From NCBI GenBank assembly GCA_000727475.1, contig KL647288.1, positions 8,707,414 to 8,771,413 of the forward strand: 64,000 bases of DNA, read 5' to 3'. A model generated the notes under the pieces. The model did not search any database and was not told the DNA's origin. It saw only the letters and a list, made by a program, of their open reading frames with translations. Both the position numbers and the translations under genes were made by a program. Shown here piece after piece: positions 49,301 to 62,589 of the stretch (positions within the stretch are counted from its first letter, which is position 1; the number at the start of each line of letters is the position of its first letter). This DNA is from Sarcocystis neurona. Its lineage: Eukaryota; Apicomplexa; Conoidasida; Eucoccidiorida; Sarcocystidae.

Positions 49301-52300
49301 TCTGCATCAAGGTAGTTACACATCTATTTATGTGTGGATGCGCGGCGCTCTACACGCACTACGTAGACGCGCACATACGGCCATAGCACGCCCCTACCTA
49401 AACGTATATATATATATATATATATGTGAATACTACACGCCGGCATGCTGGGGCGTAGCAAGCACCGCATGACACATGGGGGTGCGTACACGTAGCTGTC
49501 CACGCGAGCGCATGCAACGCTATCTTCTTGACCACACCCGTCGGGACGCGTGTCTACAGTTGAATATCTTCATACCACGTAGATGCACGTATGTTGTACA
49601 GGTGGTTGCGAACAAATATTTACTTTGAACCACCACTGCAAACACATCATTATTTTTTCGTCCACCTGTCTATCTACCTATCTATCTACACATATAGTAC
49701 ACTTCTATACGTCCTCTATGTGTACGTACGCACCAGGATACGGCTTACACATATACACGTACATATATATATATATATATGTATATATGTATAGCAGCGT
49801 CAACGCACGTGTATGTACATACACGTATGTAGACGTAGTCTATGTACACGTTATCGCATAAGTGACGTTAGAAGACGTTCTGGCAAGGTAAGTGCTCGTG
49901 ACAGGCGTGCAGCCCAGAGAGAAAAAGATATAGACATACGTATGAAGCTAGCCGCAGTTCTTCAGCAGGAACAACCATACGATAGATACAGCAGCTGCTC
50001 TATATCTATCTACTTATATATCTATACGCATATATAAACAGATATAGGCACGCGCAGTTTTGAGTACGCATGTGCGTTCTGACGAGCGTATTATGTCGTA
50101 CAGCAGGGGTACGTACACACGTGGGCACACGGCCACTATTACTTGCTTCTTGACTTACGTGGAAAAGCAAGACACGTATATGTGTACACGTATATATATA
50201 TATATAGATATATATGTAGATACATGTGCATAGATATAGAGACACGCACAAAGCCGGCCTGTATGTCGGCACCAACGAAGGAGTACGCTTGCAGTGCTTC
50301 GCTGCTTTCTGCTGCAAGCAAAATGATGTTGTACATGCCGGTTCGTCCACCTGCATGTATATATATGTGTACCTATATGGAGATATAGATATATAATCCA
50401 TTATATATACGTGTGGGAACGCGCGCAAGTATGCAAACACATTAATAAAAGCAAGCCTGTACACGTGCATTTGTACTCGCGTGTGTTTCCCTGCGTATCA
50501 GTATGCGTCGCTGTGAACACAAATACTCATACACATATGTATATCTAACAATGTATACATATATATGTATACATATGTGTACAAAGGAACGTATAGATTT
50601 CTCTACGTCTCTCTCTCTCTTGACATATATACATATATATGAGTATTTCCACGGTTATATACATGGACGTTTATATGTCTGGACGTCAGCGTTTAGTAGC
50701 AGAGATACACAAATAATAGCTGCACACAGACGCATGCACGTAGCCATTTGTTGCGCGCACATATGTAAACAGGCGCATGCACAGACGAAGGGAAAGGACT
50801 ACGTACACACATATATCTCTGTGTGTGTGAACACACGTATGTACATATATATAGATACATATATATTATCTGTGTATGAATAGTTATATATATATCCTTG
50901 TGTGAATAGTTATATATATATATATCCTTGTGTGGATATTCATATATATATATACATATATATATTGAAAGGGTGGTGTGCAGCAAACCTTCAGAAGTGT
51001 GAGAAGCGGAAGGAAGCCGTTGTCAGAGAGCAGTCCCCACAAAATACTGCAGGCCTCCTTTGGCATGTGCTGCATGTCCTCCATGCTGCTGCTGCTGCGG
51101 TCCTTCGCGAGGGACTTTTCTTTCTCCCGAATGGCGCTCCGAATAGCAGCAGGCAGGTGCTGCACGTTAGGCGCTGCGTCTTTGCAAGAAGCTGCAGTCC
51201 ACCCACACATCCCCCAGACACCCCCTTGTCTATTACACTACCACATACAAATTTATATATATCTAGCATGCAGAGGCATGTAAACAGAATGATAGTTACT
51301 TTCAAATTTGAATACCCCAGACAAGAACACATATACTCAGAAAGAGTTGAATAAAGATTGACATGCATATGTACGCCTATGGGAACATGCACACACATAT
51401 ATATATATATATGTATATAAAGACACTTACACACGCGTTGATACGCACCCATGTCTATACATATAAATATATATATAGCTGCGTATGTACATGAGTACGG
51501 ATAAACAGTTGTAAGTCAATACACAGATTCAACAGCACAACTTTATCATTCGTTCGATACAAACATGTGTGTGTGTATATGTGTCTCTCCCCCCGTGCAC
51601 GCACATATATATATATATATATGTATATATAGATATGCAAGCATACACGCGCCACATCCGCCTAGCAACAAAAACGTAGTATCACGCCGCTATGAATTCG
51701 GAAGACATTACGAAGCTGTTCGTGTAGACTTGGCCACGTACTTGACGTAGAGAATATACATATATGTTTCTATGTATATACATGTATATTTCAGGACATT
51801 ACGCATATACGGAGAGAGAGTCTTACACACACGAGAGAATTGTATATCCTCCTAGGTGACCTCAGAGTGACTACGTATTTATATTCACGAGTAATCATCA
51901 GTCTAAATTTACACATATACATATGTGCTTCTGTCGCATACCCTATTTTTGTACAGAAGTCCACACATACAGATATACATGTATGAATAAGTATTTATCC
52001 TTGTGAGTATCCGTAAGTACACATGTATATACGTCTATGTAGGGGTTTCAATACACAACCGATAGATAGAGACACACTTTTCAACAACTGTCTGCCTACA
52101 TATATACACACGTTCGTGTACAAGAGTACCTGCAGAGAGTTTGACACAAATGCGTATACACATATCCACATGCGTCCCTATGTACAAACGTATGTAAGCA
52201 GGGCTGCGCGTGAGCACACACGGCGCCGAAAAACCGGTCAGACGTCGGCGGGGGTGCAAGGCTGTCGTTCTCTCTTGCGTCTTCTTCGTGTTCGTCTTGG

Positions 52301-55300
52301 GTTTCTTCCGCTGCTGCTGCTGCTATCTATCTTCTCTCGAGAAGAAGTGCGTCTGTCTCCTGTTCTTCGGTCTACCCATACGATGGTGGATCTGTACATG
52401 TTCCCCATAGCATCAAGGAATTGAAATACGTATATGCACCTACGTTGATCTACTCAACGTGTGTATATGTGGGAATGTAAGTGTTCCCATAATTGTGCTA
52501 AGAGTGTGTACCACTTTATCTCCCTGCCTTTTCCTTCTCTTCCTCTCTCTGTGTGTCTCGTCCTGTTCTGCTGTCGCTCGCCCTCCTTCTTTTCGTCGCA
52601 TTCGTTGCCCTATATGTCTCCCTGCTTTTCTTCTTGATGCTTTGTGAATTCTTGTGCCCGCCTCAAGCGGCGCATCGCTTACTTGCATACTCGGGAAAAT
52701 GCGGCGGTGGCTCTGCGGCGCTGCTGCTGCTTTCACCCTCCCTGGCGACCGCAGGCTTGTCCGGCAGATAAAGAACCCGCTGATATGCTGCGACACGCCC
52801 AAGCGGGCGCAGTCCTTCGACTTCTGATGGAAGGGTAAGACACACTGCTGGATCGCACGGCTGCGCTCCTGAACACAGTCGTAGCCACACAAGCTCCCTG
52901 GGCACTCACATACAAAGTCACACCTATACATATACATATATATGTGGGGGATCGTAGGCATGCGCAAACCTATCTATCTGTACATATATATACATATGTA
53001 CGTATCCATCCACATACGTATATCTATTGGGGAGTAATGGGATTCATAGGCAGACATATACATATACTTATATTCTCTCTCTGTGTATCTCCCTCCATAT
53101 CTCTCTACATATATAAACAGATAAAAGAGATTACACGTGCACTTATGTAATATGTGCGGGAGATCATGTATATATATATATATTTGTATATATTGGCAAA
53201 CACGTATCTGGGAGGGCACCCATATATACGTATATATATGTACATGCGGAGTATACACAGAGATGTATATCTGGAAGAATGTGTTGTATGCAAGCGTAGA
53301 CGTATACGACGACGTTACTCACACATATACCTGTATAGACGCTATCGTGTCAACCCACTTGTGTGCCGGGAAAGAAATATAGGGAGAGATTTGCGTAGCA
53401 GGGAGGGTTGCATGTGTTGCACTACAAGCGGACAACTCAACGGAAGAGTCGACACATGGCGCTACACCAGTGCACATATACGCATGAACAAATATCTGCC
53501 GTAGAGACGCTTACAACTGCAGTGTGATACACACATATATCAGTACACGCACATATATATATATATTCATATGTAAGTATCCGTGCGAATATACATATAT
53601 ATAGATATATCTACGTACCCACACGTAGAGACGCAACATCACAAACCGTTCTTTGTCACGAGGCTGGCTTCTGTTTGCAAACGAAGATGTAACAGGAGAG
53701 GCAAAAGAAGCAGAAGCGGAAGAGGACGGGAAGGAAAAAGAAAAAACAACCGACGAGAAGACACTGTGTCCTGCTAAATATCCAAGGCTTTTCACAACAG
53801 GACCCTACACACCTGCACATACGTACAAACATATATATATATATATATACATATATATGCAGGTACAGACGTATATATATATATATATATATATATGCAC
53901 GTATACATGCATGACACATGTGCAGAAAGCAGGACTACGAAGATGTTCTCCTTGAGGAATATACATATATATATATATATGTGAACGTATATGTGTATAC
54001 ACAGGTATATACACGTATGTATATCTGTCTATATATTTATCTATATACGTACATATGTCTACTTATGTATATAGATGTGCGTAAGTACATATATACATAT
54101 AAACTCAAACACGTCAACGAAGCCATCCAGAAGGCAGGATCTGGGGAAGTTTTATAGAGGCAGAGGATTGTAGACACGCGTATATATTTAGGCGCACATG
54201 GGCACATGCGTATGTCCGGGGACAGAGAAAGACAGGAGAACATTTATGTGCACAAGAGGCTCTGGCATGCGTAGAAGCAGGTACGAAAATCCACAGAAAT
54301 AGTAATTGCATACAAAAACACAAACACACACGGAGAGGTATACTCGTTTACAATTATATACACATATATATATGGACGTACGTATAAGCACAGATGCCCA
54401 GACATATATACGTATATGGGCGCATATACAGGAGTAGATTCCCATATATACACATATATATATATGTAATACAATAGATGATATAGAGTATCCAAATATA
54501 GATAAATGTATATACATATGCGTATATAGGTACAGGTTAATGTATGGTGTTCGGCGCCAGTGGTACAGTCAATACAGAAAAAGAAGCAGTTCTTTCGTGT
54601 TCCCCTCAGCAGAAAGGGAGGTAGAGGACTGCTGCAGGAACGTGCACTTTTGGACTCCACACATATATACACACATATATATGTATATGGAAGGAAAGTC
54701 ATCCTTTTACGTATATGTATGTGTACAGAAAGGGAGAGGACGCAGAGCAAAAGAGAACTGCGAGCGCATACGCAGTCCATAAATACGTATACAGAGACAT
54801 GCGCTGCTCTAACGGAGAAGAGGCAAACACACGGGGGCACCGATTAAGAGAGAGACAGATAGAAACACCTACACGTACGTGTACATATACGAGTCACCCT
54901 CTGTCCGGTCCCTCTGTTAAAGCTCTCTTCGTCTTTCTGTATTAATGTGTATAACTATTGTAGACTTGCAGGTCCTGTGTATCTGCGCTCCTCTACACAA
55001 GTGTATATATGTTGTAGACTTGGCTTCTGTACACCTGCCCTCCTCTAGACACACGCGTCCCGTCTTTTCACGAAGCACCAAGACACGCAGTACTGCTTGC
55101 GTACAACACGTACAACTGGGAGCCAGCACATATATACATGTACGTTATATTACATGTATATAATATGCGTAGTATATATGGACATATACAGAGACACGGG
55201 GAGGAGGTGCGAGACACGGGGAGGAGGTGCGAGACACGGGGAGGAGGTCCGACACACTGGGAGGAGGTCCCTTATAAATGAATACGTACATATTAACGTA

Positions 55301-56381
55301 GCTGTACCTACTGGTATATGTACGTATACACATATACGTATAAATATATAAGTGGGTGGCCCTATATATGTATATGAACATGCTTCTTCTGCTTTCGTGG
55401 ACCTCTTAAGAACACAAAAAGAAGCGTGCCCGATACGTAGTTGTATGCGGAGGTTATTGTTTCATAGCAAAGACGCTGCGCTTTGACTTTTGCTCCACAC
55501 GGCTGGCGCGGACACACGTGTGAAGATGTCTCTTTCTCTTCTTCATGTGCACACGTCCAAGCATCTAAATATATGTACACGCAATCAAGCGTTCTGCTAT
55601 ATATAAATATATAGATGGGTGTCTACGTATGCACACATATGCATATGCGTAGAAGCCTCCGTCAATAGATATCTATACATATATATATGCAGATAGATAG
55701 GCAGATACACACGAATACGCAGACACATGCATGCGCATCTTTATATGTATATATGTGTAGAGGACCATGTGTATATATAGAGATAAAAGGTCCGCTACGT
55801 ACGACTATATAGAGCTTCGTGTGTACGTTTACGCACATATACGTATGGGTGGAAGCTTCTGTCAATATATATATATATATATATATGTACACACACATAT
55901 ATGTAAGTACACGTGTACGTATGTAGACACATGTATACACGCAGAAGGCATACATGCATATTCATATATATATATATATATATGAAGATGCAACTCATAT
56001 ATTCTGCACAGGTTCATCATCGCGTCGAAGATACACACACACACATACACACACAAATCGTGCATATGTATATGTATATAGAGGGAGAGATAGAGAGAGA
56101 CAAAACGCTTACGTGTATATATATATATATATATGTATATATATGTAGAGAGAGGGAAATGCTTAGGTATACATACATATATATAGAGAGAGAAGCGCGT
56201 ATGTATATGTATGTATATATATATATATATATGGAGAAGTGCTTCATGAATGTTATTGTTATTATGACTACCTTCCTTTTCCTGGGGAGAGGTTTCTTGC
56301 TGCAAGGCACTGCTGCTGCCTCGCCGCTGCTGGTTGACGGCGCCGCTGTCGCTCGGCCCGGCCTCCCTTCCTCGGTCGAGA
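46365..56381 (-). CDS. Multi-exon helix-rich protein of unknown function, 5' end lost in gap
   Basis: Minus-strand exons in coding order: from the gap to 56272, 55564-55437, 54631-54576, 53670-53619, 52893-52737, 51191-50989, 48891-48793, 47507-46365 (TAA). Every junction has GT-AG bases and matching phase, giving about 649 residues after the gap. The last exon, 380 residues, begins [16 protein letters not shown] after a strong acceptor (TTTTTTGCTTGGTATTTGTGTTCAG). Exon 48891-48793 has a GTAAGG donor and a TTGCAG acceptor and reads [16 protein letters not shown] onward. Long Leu/Ala-rich amphipathic stretches suggest an alpha-solenoid (HEAT/ARM-like), but I recognise no family; a low-complexity insert lies in the middle of the last exon. 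The donors at 54576 (GTATTG) and 52737 (GTGAAA) are weak. The acceptor of exon 52893 could instead be at 52897, which would break the phase. An extra exon between 48793 and 47507 is possible. Confidence 0.6.
48230..48277 (+). repeat. (TATC)n/(TC)n microsatellite
   Basis: tatctatctatctacc units are followed by tctctctc and (TA)n. It lies in the intron between the last two exons of the minus-strand gene. A similar (CTAT)n tract occurs near 58390-58412. Confidence 0.9.
48280..48520. other. Complex island in the last intron of the minus-strand gene
   Basis: About 240 bases of non-repetitive sequence between microsatellites are open on both strands (plus frame 48276-48494, minus frame 48312-48518). 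It may be an additional or alternative exon. No clear acceptor and donor pair was found for either strand, so I leave it unassigned. Confidence 0.3.
50865..50950 (+). repeat. Short tandem repeat, ~29-33-bp unit
   Basis: Three imperfect copies of tgtgaatagttatatatatat with an internal atccttg stand in a row, immediately downstream (in gene direction) of the exon ending at 50989. Confidence 0.75.
55193..55270 (+). repeat. 20-bp G-rich minisatellite, four copies
   Basis: Unit gacacggggaggaggtgcga is repeated from 55193. The third copy has one change and the fourth is diverged. The plus strand carries GGGG and GG runs in regular array. It lies in an intron of the minus-strand gene. Confidence 0.9.
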
Positions 56382-56768
56382 NNNNNNNNNNNNNNNNNNN
56401 NNNNNNNNNNNNNNNNNNNNNNNNNNNNNNNNNNNNNNNNNNNNNNNNNNNNNNNNNNNNNNNNNNNNNNNNNNNNNNNNNNNNNNNNNNNNNNNNNNNN
56501 NNNNNNNNNNNNNNNNNNNNNNNNNNNNNNNNNNNNNNNNNNNNNNNNNNNNNNNNNNNNNNNNNNNNNNNNNNNNNNNNNNNNNNNNNNNNNNNNNNNN
56601 NNNNNNNNNNNNNNNNNNNNNNNNNNNNNNNNNNNNNNNNNNNNNNNNNNNNNNNNNNNNNNNNNNNNNNNNNNNNNNNNNNNNNNNNNNNNNNNNNNNN
56701 NNNNNNNNNNNNNNNNNNNNNNNNNNNNNNNNNNNNNNNNNNNNNNNNNNNNNNNNNNNNNNNNNNNN
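56382..56768. other. Assembly gap (387 N)
   Basis: A run of undetermined bases. It interrupts what appears to be an exon of the minus-strand gene: coding sequence rich in Ser and Gln abuts its low end, and GCATGC-rich sequence with open frames abuts its high end (56769-56874). The flanks are CAG/CTG-rich, a likely cause of the assembly break. Confidence 0.98.
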
Positions 56769-56879
56769 TTTGCAACTGCGTTGCGCATGCATCGCAAAGC
56801 AGCAGCCGAGGTGCATGCAGCGGGGTGTTCGCCGTAGTTACTGCTGCAGATCGGTATTCGTCTATTTGCGGCATCTGAC

Positions 56880-57558
56880 ACCGTGTTCACATATATCTAT
56901 CTATCTTTTTCCACACACACGCACACACACACACACGCGTATTAATATATATATATATATTCTATATCTATCCTCTTCTTCCCATACATGTATATATATA
57001 TGTGGGCAGACGGACATCAGATACGCTTTTGTATACCCACTAGAATATAGGGACTATACTCCTAGACATACATGCATACCTGGGTGCAGAAGGAAGCGTG
57101 CACACACGTCTCTATCCGTTTCTTTCCATACACGAACATATTGATTCACAATATATATATGTATACGTATATATATTCTTTATGTTTTCATGTCTTTCCA
57201 TAGGCATATACTCCTATAGAATATATATATATATATATACATATGTATGTAGGGACACGGAGACTAGATCTACGTGCCGGAATATATAGGCTTAAGAGTA
57301 CGGAAACGAATACACCAAACTGACAGTAGACACACATACATATATATATATATATATACGGACACAAGTACACGGACACAAGTATATATATGCATATATA
57401 TATATATGTATAAACAGAGAAAGGGCGACGTGTGGGCATACATATAAAGAGCAAGAGAGAGAGGAGTGGCATCTAAGCTTTTGGACATGTTACTAAACGT
57501 ACGTATTTCTTTGATGCGAAAATCTACCCACACACGAAACCCCGACACACACGTATGC

Positions 57559-57591
<33 letters not shown>

Positions 57592-59600
57592 GACACATGT
57601 ATACACGTGAGCACATATATATACACGCATATGCAGACATTCGGAGATTCACACGAATGCCTGTACATTCTCTAGACCATACAAAGATGTACACATGTGT
57701 GTCTTCGACAGATTTCATACATAGAGAAACGTAAGTACATCTATTAAGCACTTCAGCAAACGTCCTCAGCGATACAGGACGGAAGAAAAAGAGAGAGAGA
57801 AAGCGACAAAGAGGAGTCGCGCAGAGGACGCTGTTTGAGGCAAAAGCGTTTCAAGACAATCACTCAGCGCTGCTGTCTATTCGAGGAAGACGTGCGTAGT
57901 ACAAGAAAAACAGTCTTCGCAGAAACATACAGTAGTCTGAAGGCCGCCGCCAGCCGAGTGTACGTACACAGGGACAACACACAGCTACATATACGTGCAT
58001 AAAAAAAAAGAGACAGGGACAGCGAGGAAAGTCCTCCACAAGTAGATATATTTACAGAGAGACATACAGATAGATAGTCGTCAACAACGTAGACCCATAT
58101 ACAGAAACGCAGAGATGTTCAACTGCCTTGGAAGTACGTGGGTCCTGTACTCCCCAACTTCCTTCTGTATACTTTTATGGACTCAACTTGTAGTACAAAC
58201 ATATATATAAAAACGTGCCTGTGCTGCGTGTGCATCTATACACACATACGTCTACACACACACAAGACATGAGAAATCGCTTTTGAATAGTTCACTCATT
58301 TTAGCCCAGGAGGGGCCAACACGCCTGACTCACACGGCCGTCCGAGAACAGGTGTACACAGACGTATGGAGAGGTGTGTATAGAGATCTATCTATCTATC
58401 TATCTATATATATATATATATATATATGTTCACATGCGTACAGCGAAAGACATATAGCACACATGTGCTTATATATATATATACGGATGAATAGATATTT
58501 ATTGACGTACGCATAGATTTATATATATAGATGTAGATTATATGTATACGTACACACATACGTACGACGCCGGACATACAATACATATGTATTTATACAT
58601 ATATATATATATACATGTGTGTATATGTGGCGGAATACATGGTTACTGGCGTAAGCATAAATATATATATTTATATGTATACATGCATAACTACTGCGTA
58701 TATTTACGCATAGAGAGATATACGTACACGTGGTAAGTGCACTACTATACGCAGACCGACATTCCCGTCCAGACAGACTCCCAGCATAGACGAAGGATAT
58801 GTATATGCTTGTTTGACAACTCGTACATGTGTGTGTGTCTATGTGTCTACATGCGGATTTTCAATCACTTATCCGTCTACATATATATGTCTACTTTTGT
58901 ACATATTTATATACATATCTGCTTTTGTACATATATATATATATATATGTATATAGCTGCACACGCATATTGATAGACGTACAAATGTGTGTGCGCATAT
59001 ACATATACATATATATGTGTTTGAAGAGAGAGAGAGAGAACAGAGAGACATTCATACATACACACACGTATAGAGAGACGGGTATTCCTGCGTAGAAGAA
59101 ATTTACAAAGTCAGACTATTCGCGAGAGCGTCTTCGACAAGCTCCCTGGGATGTATACTGTTTGAGGCATAGCACCACCTATAATAATTAATAGAATCAC
59201 ACTGTATACCGGGTGCTACCACATCCACAGAGAGCGCTACGTACACAGAAAGGCCCGCACACATGTGTACGTCTATCAATATACGTGTGCAGCTATATAC
59301 ATATATACATATATATATATATGTACAAAAGCGTATAAATGATTGAAAATCCGCATGTAGACACATAGACACACACATGTACGAATTGTCAAACAAGCAT
59401 ATACATATATGTGTACTAATATATAGAGAGAGTTATATGTGTAGTGTGATCTACACATATATATATGGAAAGAGCGAGAGAGCGAGAGACGCACTCAGAC
59501 ACGTTTGTAGAATAACACACATGTGTCTATAGAGAGAATCTACACGTGTACGCATAGGTAGCAGCAGCAGCAGCTACGCCGCACGCAGATCTGATTGCAG
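56880..59600. repeat. Microsatellite-dominated stretch
   Basis: TA, TG, CA and CTAT simple repeats with short complex islands. The island at 57740-58200 holds, on the minus strand, a long pyrimidine tract ending in CTGTATCGCTGAG at about 57772. A micro-exon there is possible, but its phase does not fit the neighbouring candidates. No other coding signal is seen. Confidence 0.6.
58801..59405. repeat. Inverted duplication (arms ~195 and ~150 bp, spacer ~260 bp)
   Basis: The left arm (58801-58995) begins gtatatgcttgtttgacaac. The reverse complement of the right arm (59256-59405) begins gtatatgcttgtttgacaat. The arms stay alignable through tctatgtgtctacatgcgga, atagctgcacac and attgatagacgtac. 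The left arm carries about 50 extra bases of a local TCTAC/TTTTGTAC duplication. Outside microsatellite parts, substitutions are few. No terminal target-site duplication or transposase was seen. Confidence 0.85.
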
Positions 59601-59607
59601 TATTTAC

Positions 59608-62586
59608 GAGAGTTTCCTGAACAGGAGAATTGACGGTGACGAGGTGGGGAATTGTCAAAGGCGCAGAGGTGACTGATAGAGATCCTTCAAGGAAGAATTT
59701 CTCTCCCATCCACGGCGGCATCGCTTCTTCTTCCACGTTCACGCGGACGTCTCCTCCGAACAACGTCGTCAGCTGCATGTCCCACAAACAACACGTTTTC
59801 GCCTTCTCATTTATGTTCTCCACTCAAACACACGTCCCCTTCTACACACACACACACACGTAGAAGTACGAAAATAATACGGCCACCGAGAAACACACTC
59901 TTTTCTGTTCCTCCCCTTCTGTGTCTCTCTGTGTGTCACTGCCTCGGTCGCTCTACCCGCCTCCCCGTCTCCGTCTCCGTCTCTCCCCCCGTCTCCGTCT
60001 GTCTCGCCGTCTCCGCGTCACACCCTCTATGTACTGTGGATTCTCTCTGTGTGTTCAGACGTAAAGGGACGCACGCAGAGCTGCTGCTGCTGCTACACAC
60101 GAGACAGAGAGAAGGCGGGTAAAGCAGAAAGAAAAAAAAGAAAAGAAGAGTCTGAAGAAGGAGAAGACACGGAAGAAAGACTAAAGCCATTTGACAGGAG
60201 TCGCGCGTAGGCTGCGTGGCTTCATTAGAGGACGGTGCCTCTCGCTTCGTCTACATGTGTCCATCTGTGTGTGTGTGTGTGCAGACGATGTCTGGACACG
60301 GGCATTTTACTGCGGGAGAGCGTTTCTCTCTTTTTGAGGGACAGATAGATAAGGAAAAGACAGAGACGGCGTTCTCCGCGCACTGCCGCAAATACAACAG
60401 AGGGTGTGTTGTGAGGCAGTGTGTGCCTTTTCCTCCCTATTCACTTTGCTGCTTGTGGACGTTTTGCGCATGGGTAGCGAAGAACGACTAAAACAGAGCG
60501 TACCAGGGGGTCATCCATGTACGGCCATTCATTACCTACCTCTACAAACACGTAAATACATACATATAGAGAGATAGAGTCGCTTGGCGTAATATCTTTA
60601 CGCTGGGTGAATAGGTTTATACACGTGCACATATGTGCACACCTTGTGTGGGTATGGGGGTGTTTACACGCCAGCAGACATCGCAAACCCGTGCTGGATA
60701 GCCATATTTGCGCATACAAGTGGGGAAGTGTGTATACAAATACAGCCAGAATATGTGTATTACATATAGAGCTATATATTCATTTACAGAATATACGTAT
60801 ATGTACATATGTGTGTGCCGATGTGTACAGATACAAGTATGGCTGTTCTGGATAGCTACATATTCATTCACGGAATATACATATGTATGTATATATGTAC
60901 GTATACAAGTATGGACGTATGTACACACTTATAGCAAGGAGACATACGTGTAAATAGGTGATATCCACCATAGACCTCCGCTTAACACCGGGAAATATAT
61001 ACACGTCGCTGACGAGCGCAGCAACGTGTGTGAAGAGAGCAGCAACACATGAGAGATATATGCACCTCCCACGCAGAGACATTTCTCCTCATCTACCGAG
61101 CGGCACGGGGAAGACGAAATTGATGTCCCTTCTGCAGAAACGTCACGAGAACGTATGCACGTCTATATATTTACATCAATAGATATTTGCTATGTAGATA
61201 TTTCTCTCATGTGCACACATACGTACGCACAAGTGAACATATAAACGCATATATATATATATGATATACAAGCATTCACTCCTCTTGGACAACCATACCT
61301 GCTAGACATGAACACTCAAATATATACGTGTATATAAATATTTATATATATACGTATATTTGATGTGCATGCTGTCCCTCCGGTACAGACATGTATATAC
61401 ATATGGATATACATATATATATATATATATATGCTGTATGTAGCAGTTCCCTTCTGTGTACACACGTACATATATACGTGAACACACACACACACACAGA
61501 GATGTCTATACATGAAGATATCTGTTGTATAGTTGTTCGCTCCCGTACACGCACGTACATGTACACACGTAGACATGAACATATATATATATATATATAT
61601 GTATATAAGCGCTTCCTTCTGTACGTGGACGTAAATATACAGGTGAGCAGATATATGCATATACAAATAAATATATTTGATGTCAACGTTTCCTCTCCCA
61701 TGTATTCACACGTACATACACACCTTTTCCCAGAAGAACGTTTTGTACGGAGACGTATACAGGAATGAAGAGTCTCAAAGTTGACGCTTTTCGTCCATAA
61801 AAGAAATCCTCTGGGTCTCTCTCCTTCTCCATCATTTTATCTATCTGTGTACAAATATATATATATATATACATATCTATCTCCCTACATATATATATAT
61901 ATAGTTTGTACATGCGGGCAGACGCGTAGACATACAGGCGTGTGTGTATGTGAAAGAGGGCGGAAATATACAGGGATATTTGTTATGAGTACGGACACAT
62001 TTCTGTCTGTGTACATATTTATGTCGTCCTATTTCCACACGTGTACAAACGTACCTCTGTATACAATTGCATATATATATATGTACATATATGAGATGGA
62101 CTACACGTGGTGATGTCTACCCATATATAGACCTAAACATATGTGTTAATGTATAGATATATGTATATAGATACATACATGTGTACACATATATGAGGTG
62201 AAGTATATACATGGTGATATCTACCCATATATACACATATACATACATATATATATATATATATATGCATGTATATATGAGAGGTGCCCACAGACATATT
62301 TATCAACAGAAGGACATTTTCTTCACAAGAGAAATGCAGGCACGCGCGGATGTGCCTCCACGGGTGTAAGCAGCTTCAGGTGCTTCTCTGGGAAAATGTA
62401 CCGAGACGTGTTCCTCTAGGCAGCACATGCGTCTGCGTGAGTTCACTCTTGTCTTCACACAGGAAATGCGTAAATTTTCTCGAAGAGGGGAAGATTCCTG
62501 GGGCGACTCACCGCGACGTCGTATTTGTGTTTGTAGATAAGGAAGTCGGAAGGGCTGAGGGCCAGCCGAAGATGTGCAAAAGAAGC
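59608..62586 (-). CDS. Candidate exon chain, unknown protein (perhaps 5' part of the 46-56 kb gene)
   Basis: Four minus-strand exon candidates in order: 62586-62512 (GCGCAG acceptor, perfect GTGAGT donor; contains FLIYKHKYDVA), 61131-61097 (TTTCTGCAG, GTAGAT; KGHQFRLPRAAR), 60092-60035 (acceptor GTGTGTAG after an 85-base pyrimidine tract, GTACAT donor; Ser-run then ACVPLRLNTQREST) and 59772-59608 (ATGCAG, GTAAAT; 55 codons including MPPWMGEKFFLEG). All phases agree, so they read as one open chain of about 112 residues. No family is recognised. The first exon may extend upstream through an Ala run (GCT repeats at 62590-62745). A plus-strand alternative exists at 62462-62811 (Ser-run frame behind a CACACAG acceptor), as do plus-strand alternatives at 60290-60400 and 61100-61150. 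Confidence 0.35.
59960..60015 (+). repeat. CTCCGT-type hexanucleotide repeat
   Basis: ccgtct/ccgtctccgtct units repeat with interruptions inside a CT-rich tract (59880-60060), followed directly by a purine-rich tract (60105-60185). This gives abrupt strand-asymmetry switching. Confidence 0.75.
61370..61650 (+). repeat. Degenerate ~90-bp satellite with TA cores
   Basis: Units containing gttcccttctgtgtacacac, gttcgctcccgtacacgcac and gcttccttctgtacgtggac are each followed by gtacata/gtaaata and a (TA)n block. The pattern recalls the intron-4 satellite at 24690-24990. Confidence 0.5.
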
Positions 62587-62589
62587 CTG

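Noticed and set aside
52676..52832. Plus-strand exon ([10 protein letters not shown]..., donor gtaaga) over the same bases as a minus-strand exon
   Set aside because: It has a pyrimidine tract and good donor but no partner exons, while the minus-strand reading fits both neighbours in phase. It remains the main alternative.
57188..57770. Many Tyr/Ile/Val/Cys-rich frames here and throughout 24-32 kb and 48-64 kb
   Set aside because: They are translations of TA, TG and CA simple repeats.
61090..61120. Plus-strand PSGTGKT resembling a P-loop (guanylate kinase-like)
   Set aside because: The first Gly of the loop is absent, no flanking kinase sequence or good acceptor is present, and the minus strand offers a phase-compatible exon over the same bases.
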